Shown here: in pieces, positions 56,789 to 64,000 of the stretch
Position numbering within the stretch: the stretch's first letter is position 1
Layout: every line of letters starts with the position of its first letter
NCBI GenBank assembly: GCA_036250225.1
Contig: JAPZLL010000002.1
Coordinates: 1,798,001-1,862,000 of the forward strand
Reading direction: 5' to 3'
Source of the DNA: Cercophora sp. LCS_1
Lineage: Eukaryota; Ascomycota; Sordariomycetes; Sordariales; Lasiosphaeriaceae
DNA: 64,000 nt
The notes under the pieces: generated by a model
The model's input: only the letters and a program-made list of their open reading frames with translations
What the model was told of the DNA's origin: nothing
Database searches by the model: none
Position numbers and translations under genes: made by a program

Positions 56789-59137
56789 ATGCTGCCGGTC
56801 ACCACACAAATGCCGGTCGCCATGTATCCGCAAAGGGAGCAGGACTTTGTCAAGACGACGCAGAGGTCAAGCGAGAAGGCCCAGTACATCACCGAGCCCA
56901 AAGTGTCCTTGAGGCAGCCCTATTATCCCGACATCCCTCTGATCGCGTTCATCCCGACCGCCCGGCCAGACTATCCATATCCCGGCATGGAAGTCCCGAC
57001 CCTGCAGGCTCGACCACGACGCATGTCAACAAGCAGCAGTGTGAGCTCCACCGGCAGCACCGTTTCCTGGAGCCGGGAGAGTTTCGGAAGTAGGATGCGC
57101 AGTCCGTCGGTCAGTACCAACCGGACGAGCATGGATTCGATGCCACCACACAGCCCCGGGGCCCTGGCTCATGCTGTGCCATATTGCCCGGTGCACCATC
57201 GGCCGCAAGCACAAGGATATCCTTGGCAGAAGCCCGTACCAATCAACCCTCGTCGGAGGGCGAGGCCTGGGGAGTTGTTTGCCGCACTCCCAGGGGAGGT
57301 CTTGGAAATGATCCTCCAGGAACTCCGCAGCCTGCATACAAGTCCAGGAGGCAACAGCTGCGAAACATGCTGGATGCGCGATGCTTGTTCTGTTGCTCTC
57401 AGTGGCCGGAAGTTTCTCAAATATGCTCGCGAGGCACTGTATCAACACATTCACCTGCTTGGGGATGAGTCCCCGCAGATGAAGAAGAGAACAAAACTAA
57501 ACTATGGGGCGAGGTTGACACTGCTGCGTCGGACGTTGAGGGCCGATATGCACTTGGCTGTCATCGTCCGATCGCTCAAGCCACCGGCTCTTCCGCAGGG
57601 AGTCGGGGCGCTGGAGTACAACGATTTGGTTGCGTCTGTGGTCATGGCATGTCCCAATCTGGAACGGCTAGTTGGTTGCTATCCTAGTTACAATCACGAG
57701 TTTCAACGACTCTTCCACGCCCTTTCGACGCGCAAGAAGCTAAAGGATATGAACTGGATATTGGACCCGACCCCTCGATCAAACGTCGTTCTGCAACCAC
57801 AGCACATGACTCGCCCGAATGGTCACGTCCGGACGCCAAGCGATCTCCAACCACGTCAGGCTCAGGGGTTTCTGGACTTTCACGTGAACTGGCAGAACCT
57901 GACCTCACTTGTGGTTCACTGCAATCCAGGCGCAACACTGACACCAAATCTGTTGTTGGGCCGAACACTGCGCTGTCTACCGTCGCTTCAGAACCTGCAT
58001 CTCTCGCACCTGCCCAACACCTCTTTCAACGACTCTAGTCTCCTGTCCCTTCCACCTCTCAAGAAACTCACACTTGACCACCTCCCTGGCCTCAGCACGG
58101 CCGGTCTTTCCGCCTTTGCTACGCGATCCAACAGTTCCCGCCTGACTACACTCACCCTCATCCACATCAACATTGAAACCATCCCGGCCCTCGCACGACT
58201 CTTGTCGAACCTCACATCCCTCGCCACCTTTAACCTCGTCCAGAAATACGCCCCTATTCTCCCATCGGACGAACTTATCTGGCTCTTCCCGTACCTTGCT
58301 TCCACGGCTTTGCGCCGTCTGCACTGGGATATACCATATCTTCCCACCCGCGCCACCACCGCCGACAGCATCCTCGCCAAGTCGATTCAGGCCGGTGGCT
58401 TCCCGGCTCTCCGCTTCCTCCGGGCGCCCAACGACCCAGAAGGTATCTTTCAATCCCTTTGTTGTCCCACCGGACGAGCCGACCTCCCAACGGATCGATA
58501 TCGCGGGACGCAAACACAGACAAACCACCGACATCACCAGAGTCTACAAAACGGACACGACGGTCATTCCTCAGGCTGGCACGGTGGTCACAGCCACATC
58601 CGACGCGCCAGCGCCGTCCCCGTGAACACAAGCCCCACCAGCCCGAAGGATTCATCCTTCACACAGGACGCGCTCCTCCTCCCGCGTGAGAATAGCAATC
58701 TCTACCATGCCCGAATCTCAGCCCAAGCAAGATTAGAAGCGGCGAAACGGTCCCCCAAGTTCTTCTTCAACGTCATCAATGAGTATAATGTAGTGGTGGA
58801 TAAGTTTGGGGCTGGTGCTTTTATGGGGACAGTAGGGTCTCCCATCAAATATGTGCTCACCCCCGACGCGGGCGGTACAGACGAGGGTGGTGGCTTGGTG
58901 GGGGTGCAAGACATGCTCGGAGACTGCGGAGAGGCGTTGGTATTGGGCGGGAAGAGTGAGGTGAAGAAGGGATCCAAGAGGGAAAAGGGGGGTGAGAGTG
59001 AGGGTGAGGGTACATACACAAGAGAGGGGTGCTGTGGGAGGTGGAATGTGTCTGAGAGTATGGTCGGTGATAGGAAGGATAAGGAGAGGTGGTGGCATGC
59101 TGAAAGGGGGCGGTGGAGGGGGGTTGCGCTTTCATAA
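56789..59137 (+). CDS. F-box protein with leucine-rich repeat-like region
   Basis: Single exon as modelled, 782 aa, from the ATG of MLPVTTQMPVAMYP; the frame is open 324 bp further upstream but without ATG. The N-terminal 160 residues are Ser/Pro/Arg-rich and probably disordered. An F-box lies at about 164-222 (ELFAALPGEVLEMILQEL and FLKYAREALYQHIHL), which would bind Skp1 in an SCF ubiquitin ligase. Residues ~290-530 have Leu-rich repeat-like periodicity (LPSLQNLHLSHLPNTSFND, LTTLTLIHINIETIPALARL), the likely substrate-binding part. A His/Gln-rich linker and a conserved-looking C-terminal segment (FFFNVINEYNVVVDKFGAGA) follow, then a Gly/Lys/Glu tail. A missed intron in the tail is possible. 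The target is unknown. Confidence 0.85.
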   Translation: MLPVTTQMPVAMYPQREQDFVKTTQRSSEKAQYITEPKVSLRQPYYPDIPLIAFIPTARPDYPYPGMEVPTLQARPRRMSTSSSVSSTGSTVSWSRESFGSRMRSPSVSTNRTSMDSMPPHSPGALAHAVPYCPVHHRPQAQGYPWQKPVPINPRRRARPGELFAALPGEVLEMILQELRSLHTSPGGNSCETCWMRDACSVALSGRKFLKYAREALYQHIHLLGDESPQMKKRTKLNYGARLTLLRRTLRADMHLAVIVRSLKPPALPQGVGALEYNDLVASVVMACPNLERLVGCYPSYNHEFQRLFHALSTRKKLKDMNWILDPTPRSNVVLQPQHMTRPNGHVRTPSDLQPRQAQGFLDFHVNWQNLTSLVVHCNPGATLTPNLLLGRTLRCLPSLQNLHLSHLPNTSFNDSSLLSLPPLKKLTLDHLPGLSTAGLSAFATRSNSSRLTTLTLIHINIETIPALARLLSNLTSLATFNLVQKYAPILPSDELIWLFPYLASTALRRLHWDIPYLPTRATTADSILAKSIQAGGFPALRFLRAPNDPEGIFQSLCCPTGRADLPTDRYRGTQTQTNHRHHQSLQNGHDGHSSGWHGGHSHIRRASAVPVNTSPTSPKDSSFTQDALLLPRENSNLYHARISAQARLEAAKRSPKFFFNVINEYNVVVDKFGAGAFMGTVGSPIKYVLTPDAGGTDEGGGLVGVQDMLGDCGEALVLGGKSEVKKGSKREKGGESEGEGTYTREGCCGRWNVSESMVGDRKDKERWWHAERGRWRGVALS

Positions 59138-59564
59138 GGCTTTTGGGGGCAGAAGATGTAATGATATCAGGGACAGTTACGACGTGATGATCACACGGAA
59201 TTTGGACATGGATGGATGCATAGAGCGGGCGTATGGAAGAATAATTGGATATATTTGAAGCAAACATGTTGGCAGCCGAACAAATCTCCAGTTCGTTGAC
59301 AAGTGCCTCTGGGAGCCGCAGGGCCGAAGGGCTGCTCTGCCAGAGCCACAGCCAGCGACAAAGGGCACACAATAAATAGGGGCGACCATGTGCTGTTTCA
59401 GCATGTATAATGTACAGCCTCGTGAAGGGGCCCCCAAAAAACATCTATTTCGGCCTGCTGAGGTATGTTCGTGTCTATCGTCTATGCGTCAAGCACAATA
59501 CCCGTCCGCCCATAACGCCAACAGAATCGCAAAAACAAAACATCAACCATCCGGGATTGCTCGC
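59138..59564. other. Convergent 3' interval F-box / protoglobin gene
   Basis: 427 bp between stops; no feature recognised. Confidence 0.4.
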
Positions 59565-60546
59565 TCAGGAGGTAGCCTCGACCGCCGGTCCAGATCCATT
59601 CGTCCCATCCTGGATCTTCACTTTTGCCATCGACGCCGATACACCGGTAAACGGACACACGCCCGCCGGAACCGGAATCTTGGTCTTGGGCGGCTCCTTG
59701 TCCTTGTCCGCCAGACTAGCCGTTGCGTCGCTCCCATCCGACTCGTTACCCTCTGCATCGAGCACCTTCTTGCCGTGCAGCCAGCCCTCCTTCTCAATGA
59801 CGCCAAAGTCCATACCGTCCGTGTACTCGTCACCATCGTGTACGTACCACTTGGTGAACAAGTCGTTCTGGATCCAGATGACCTTGTTGAGCGCCTTGAC
59901 GATGCCCATCTTGCGGGGAAGCGACAGTTTGGGGTGCGACAGGATGGCCTCGTTGAGAATGTCCTGGATCACGGCGAGAGCGGCGCCGATGTGGACGTAC
60001 TCAATGTGCAAGGGGTGTGTTCGCCCCAGGCCGGTGTGCATCATGCTGCCAGCGCGCTCTGTCAGCAACTTTGGCAGCATAAGAGGGGGTGGGGAACTTT
60101 GTCTTACCCAACTTTGTCGAGATACTCCCAGAACTCCATCTGTGTTGGATCCGAGCACAGCTTCTTGAGATATGCGCGGAGAAACATCTTGCGATGGAGG
60201 ATCTGGGGGCTGTCTTCGTCGGGCTGCTCATCCATGGGCCCCTCGAATGAGGTGCTCCTGGTGGTGAAGGCGCGAGCGGTGATGTCGTACTGGAGAAGCT
60301 TCTTGTAGACAATGTTCACCACTGCGGGGATGAGGGCCTGGATGTACCTGCTGCCGGACATGAGAGCAGCGATATCCTCTGGGAGCTTCGTTTCAGTTGA
60401 GAAGCCCGTGGGTTTATATGTGGGGTAAACTCACCGGGACCAAAGTCGAGGAACGAGTGGAGATATCGTATCCTCGCCTCTAAGCTGGTGTAGAGGGATT
60501 TGCGGTCGATGTGCTGCATCGGCCGTGTTCTTGATGCCGGTGACAT
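59565..60546 (-). CDS. Protoglobin/globin-sensor-domain protein
   Basis: Three exons: 60546-60435, 60378-60108, 60045-59565 (287 aa). The globin-coupled-sensor-type fold is indicated by QHIDRKSLYTSLEARIRYLH, FLRAYLKKLCSDP, WEYLDKVGMMHTG and HIEYVHIGAALAVIQDIL. H131 in KVGMMHTG is the best candidate proximal haem ligand by analogy with the RI-x-x-VH-x-x-IG motif of bacterial sensors. After the globin domain (about residues 10-195) there is no kinase, cyclase or methyl-acceptor output domain, only an acidic Lys/Asp/Gly-rich tail with a Cys-Pro (PAGVCPFTG, near 260), a possible haem-regulatory motif. Likely cytosolic O2/NO/CO sensing; the ligand and partner are unknown. An alternative start is MQHIDRK nine residues downstream. 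Confidence 0.88.
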
Positions 60547-61678
60547 TATGATGTGTGTGAGAGTGAGTGACTGAGTGAGAACCCGGTGTGAGACGGGTGG
60601 ATGAGACGGGAAATGTGGTGTGGACGCTGAGGAGGTGAGAAAAACGACAAAGTCCAGGAATGCGGTGCAGTGGCAAGATGCAGCGACAATAAGAGGAGAA
60701 GCAAGCCAGAACGCAAAAGCACAGGAATCGTGATCCTTTTGTCTGGACGTTGGGAAGCCGCGGCCGTGGTGGTGGTCGCCGCCGGTGGTCTGATGACCCA
60801 CTCCGATGGTGTGGTGCGATCAGAGTCCAAAGTGGCCTGACCCCTGAGTCGCACCCGACATCGCAACCTGATTGGCCACCACGGCGCCGGCAACAACAAC
60901 CGCCCGCGAAATCATCGTGGGTTCGGGAGAACTTACGGATGTAAGCTGAGGTTTGCAACTGGGGGTGCTCAGACGCTGGGCGGGACTGGAACGATGCACG
61001 GAATGTAGTTCTTGGTTTCCCAGCCCTACCGGATCCGTGAAAACTTTCGGGATATCGTCTGGTTGGGCACCGCGGGTGGTATGAATATAATATGATAGCT
61101 CACATAGAATTCATCGACGGGGCGAGGTACATACGTTGCGAATTCACCGGTCGGAGGAGGAGTGGGCGTTGCGAGAAACCTTGGAACTCGGAATCAAAGA
61201 CATAATTATTGACTTGGGGAGCTACTGAATTGTTAATTGAGATCTAATACAGGTGGGGAAACACCAATAATGTCAGATGGAATTGCATGTCTATGCGTGA
61301 GTGTGTGGTCTAGTTCTGGCGGGGGCGACGGTCCGCCACGGGACGGGACGTTGTCTGTGATGACGAGGAGAACCAATTGCATGCTTTGCCGAACGCGAAT
61401 TCTTTCGGTCGGACGCCGAGGTGTACATTCTTTGACATACGGGAAATGCAGATTATTCTTCAGTGATGCGTAGTTGCCGTTTGGGTTGGCTACCCGCCCC
61501 ACTCCGATGTCATCGACGTTGGAGATGTCAACACATTTTATCCGATTGAAACGAAACACTCCCAAATCCCCCCACGGGTATCCTAGACAAACAGCGAGAT
61601 CAAGAAACCACCAAACCTGACATCCATGACACTACAAACCCGACATCTCATCAACGGGCCGCCCTCGGATCCGGCGCC
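60547..61678. other. Interval between protoglobin gene and amidase pseudogene
   Basis: 1.13 kb. The first ~250 bp (60547-60800) are probably the protoglobin leader (short CT/TC repeats such as CACTCACTCTCACACAC on the minus strand). Nothing else was recognised. Confidence 0.4.
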
Positions 61679-63406
61679 CGAAAAGCTCAAAACACCCTCC
61701 TAAAAGGCCACAGTGTACACGAAATCACCATCGCAGACCTTCACAAACACTATGCCAACGGCTACTTCGCACCGGAAGATTATACCGCTCACTGCCTCTC
61801 CCGCATCGAGCTTTTGAACCCGGACCTCGAAGCAATCATCGAGACAAACCCTGACGCTTTATCCATCGCCTCATCTCTCCTACCAAGCCTACAAAATCCT
61901 AGCCCTCTATACGGAATTCCGATAACCCTCAAAGAAAATATCGCTACAGATGACAAGACCCAGACAACAGCAGGTTCCCTCGCCCTAGTTGGTTCCCTGC
62001 CCCGCAAGGATGCGTTTGTCGCTGCCAAACTTCGCGAGGCAGGCGCCATCATCTTCGCCAAAGCCAACATGAGCGAGTGTGCTTCCTTACGAAGCAAGAC
62101 GCGCTTAGCGGGTTACAGCCCTCGGGGTGGGCAGACTCGGAACCCGTATGATCTCACCAAGAGTCTGTTTGCGTCGAGTTCCGAGTCGGCGGCTGCGGTG
62201 GCGGCTGGGTTGGCGCCTGTTGCGTTGGGGACTGAGACGTACATCGATGATTAGACCGGCGGGTGTGAATGGGATTGTGGGCATCAAACCGGGTGTTGGG
62301 GTCACGAGCCGCGGTGGGACGGTGCCGATCAGTGAAAAGATGGATGTGGTGGGCTGTTTTGGACGGACTGTGGCGGATGCTGCTGCTGTGTTGGAGGTGA
62401 TTGCTGGTGCGGACGAGGAGGATTCGTATACCAAGGAACGGAGAGAGCTGGGGGAGGGTGGATATAGGAAGTGGATTGCTGAGTGGGAGAGCTTGAAGGG
62501 GCACGGTTTGGAATCCCGAACAAGAGATTTTGGGAGTTTGTGGAGCCGAACTGCAAAAAGGTCTCGGAGCGAGTAGTGGAGGCCATCAAAAAGGCGGGAG
62601 CGGAGGTGGATATGGTCAAGATGCCAAGTGCGGAGGAGAGGATCAGCGAGGATGGAAGCTGGGATTGGGAAAGGGGAACCGACAAGACTTCGGAGTGGAC
62701 GGTTGCAAAGGTGGACTCGTACAACGGCATGAACAAGTACCTGAAGGAGTTGAAAGAGCCGAGAGCGAGATCGGTGGAGGACGTCATCGAGTTCAACAAG
62801 GAGCATGATGAGGTCGAGGATGCCAATCCAGGGACGATCGAACACTACCCGGACGGGCAATCAAACCTGGAAGAAATGGCAGAGACTAAAGGAGAAGAAC
62901 GCGAGATATATCAAACGGCACTCGAGCATATCAGGAAGCAAACAAGAGAAGGGGGCATTGATGCGGCGTTGTCGTACACAGATCCCAAGGCGAGAGAGAA
63001 GATTGCTCTCGACGCTCTTCTCTTTTGCGATCGCGCGGGAGTCGGCCAGCAGTATGCAGCTCAAGCTGGGTACCCTGTTGTCTGTATTCTAATTGGCCTG
63101 GACGACAAGGGGATCCCTGTGAGCTTGTCATTTCAGCACTCGTCTTGGAAGGAGCCGGAGTTGATCAAGTGGGCGAGTGCTGTCGAAGACTTGTGGAACA
63201 GAGGAAATGGTAGGTGTCCATTGCCAACTTATAAGAATCTTGGGGCGATGAATCTTCCGATTGGCAAGATCTCTGATAACCTGCTAGGAAGCGACCAACA
63301 AAGCGATATTGTCAGCTCAGTCAAGCCAATGGCAGTAGCTGAGTTTGTTCAAAGACACCTTTTACGTACGGCACATTCGATATCGAAGTGGATGTTGATT
63401 AGGTAG
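61679..63406 (+). pseudogene. Second amidase-signature gene, broken (two frame shifts, no ATG)
   Basis: Amidase blocks in order: KGHSVHEITIADLHKHYANG, LYGIPITLKENIATDDKTQT with the catalytic Lys, YSPRGGQTRNPYDL, SSSESAAAVAAGLAPVALGT. A two-base loss at 62238-62243, at the TDGS site, throws the frame into a stop at 62254; the next frame carries IKPGVGVTSRGGTVPISEKM and VVGCFGRTVADAAAVLEVIA. A one-base loss in a G run (62498-62502) moves coding again to KGARFGIPNK-like sequence and on to YAAQAGYPVVCILIGLDDKG, open to 63406. There is no in-frame ATG upstream in the frame of the first blocks. In SSSESA the serine pattern differs from the usual SSSGSA. It is only distantly similar to the amidase at 31.3-33.0 kb, so not a recent duplicate. 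Confidence 0.85.
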
Positions 63407-63794
63407 TGGGCATGTTCACCCGTTCAAACTCTACGACTTGTTGATCGGGAAGGGTTGAGGCCACCAGCACAAAAATGGGAAATGCTGTTGTCCAATAACA
63501 AACGGTATGAATTGCGATGCACACCCAAGTACGCCCCTGTTCCCTACGCAGCCTGAAACCTAGCTCAACCTGGCCAAACAGAGGCCATCTGGCGGATCAC
63601 AGGCGCTAAAGATTGGCTGCCTCTGGGGGCTGACATGCGAGGGCCGTATGCTGAGGCTTGGCTCCCACAACCCCTGGGACTCCACAACTCGGATCGCAGG
63701 CAACCACGTCAAGAGCTAGGTTGGGCTGCACGATATAAACAAGACTGTGTAGCCTTCTCCAGGCCTGCCAGATTGGAAAGACCAAGCCGACACA
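63407..63794. other. Short intergenic interval before the HET-type gene
   Basis: 388 bp; presumed promoter and leader of the HET-domain gene. No element recognised. Confidence 0.4.
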
Positions 63795-64000
63795 ATGTCT
63801 CCTCCGACCCAGCCTCCGACCAGCGAATCTCTTCGCGAGAAGCAACTGCCCAAACCAAACAGCACCGACCCCAAGCCCCGGGTCCAATTCCACTGCCCAA
63901 ACAACGACGCCTTTTACAAATCAACCATCTACCAGCCCCTCGACCCAGAAACCCAAGAAATCCGCCTCCTGGAACCCATCCCCTCACCGGATCCCAACAC
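63795..64000 (+). CDS. HET-domain (heterokaryon incompatibility) protein, N-terminal 68 codons
   Basis: ATG in CAACACAATGTCTCC-like context; the frame runs off the window. After a Pro/Ser/Lys-rich start the sequence reads FYKSTIYQPLDPETQEIRLL, matching the entry strand of fungal HET domains (Y-x-PL...EIRLL-x-L-x-P). HET proteins trigger non-self recognition and cell death when incompatible alleles meet. The diagnostic central motifs are outside the window, so this call rests on the N-terminal block alone. Confidence 0.7.
   Translation, partial: MSPPTQPPTSESLREKQLPKPNSTDPKPRVQFHCPNNDAFYKSTIYQPLDPETQEIRLLEPIPSPDPN

Overview
The window is nuclear DNA of a filamentous ascomycete (Pezizomycotina), most likely a Sordariomycete. 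The signs are short GT-AG introns (48-128 bp, usually with a CTAAC/CTGAC-like branch site) that break most genes, GC-rich third codon positions, the fungal lysine-pathway gene LYS12, an ADP1-type half ABC transporter, a HET-domain gene and a protoglobin-type sensor. The species was not determined. All gene models were spliced by hand and each sums to an intact reading frame unless stated.

0-31 kb is gene-dense and housekeeping in character: the 5' part of a tRNA-Ser(UGA) at the left edge; NOG2 (60S assembly GTPase), whose 388-bp third intron holds an H/ACA snoRNA matching yeast snR191; mitoribosomal mS26; an ADP1-like ABCG transporter; a PLP aminotransferase; an unnamed multi-pass membrane protein; a secreted or anchored aspartic protease; mitochondrial EF-G (MEF1); LYS12; a long disordered Ser/Pro/Lys-rich protein; mitoribosomal uS8m; a proline-rich conserved protein; then YAE1 and JAC1, two iron-sulfur-related genes in divergent orientation with a tRNA-Trp-derived Pol III-like element between them. 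Ribosome, mitoribosome and Fe-S functions are over-represented here.

31-33 kb holds an amidase pseudogene (in-frame TAG plus two frame shifts). From 33.0 to 48.8 kb no protein family was recognised, apart from one 54-codon Cys-containing ORF at 40.4-40.5 kb with a TATA box and a likely leader intron. This stretch is not AT-rich and shows no transposon coding remnants; it carries pyrimidine tracts and microsatellites.

48.8-52.2 kb encodes a SNF2-family ATPase. A 4.5-kb interval with one small Ser/Arg-rich ORF leads to an F-box/leucine-rich protein (56.8-59.1 kb). A protoglobin-domain sensor follows on the minus strand (59.6-60.5 kb). The right end looks accessory: a second, unrelated amidase pseudogene (two frame shifts, no ATG) and the first 68 codons of a HET-domain gene cut by the window edge.

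The best-supported new element is the intronic snoRNA. Its two guide pockets fit the two helix-69 pseudouridine sites of 25S rRNA that yeast snR191 modifies.
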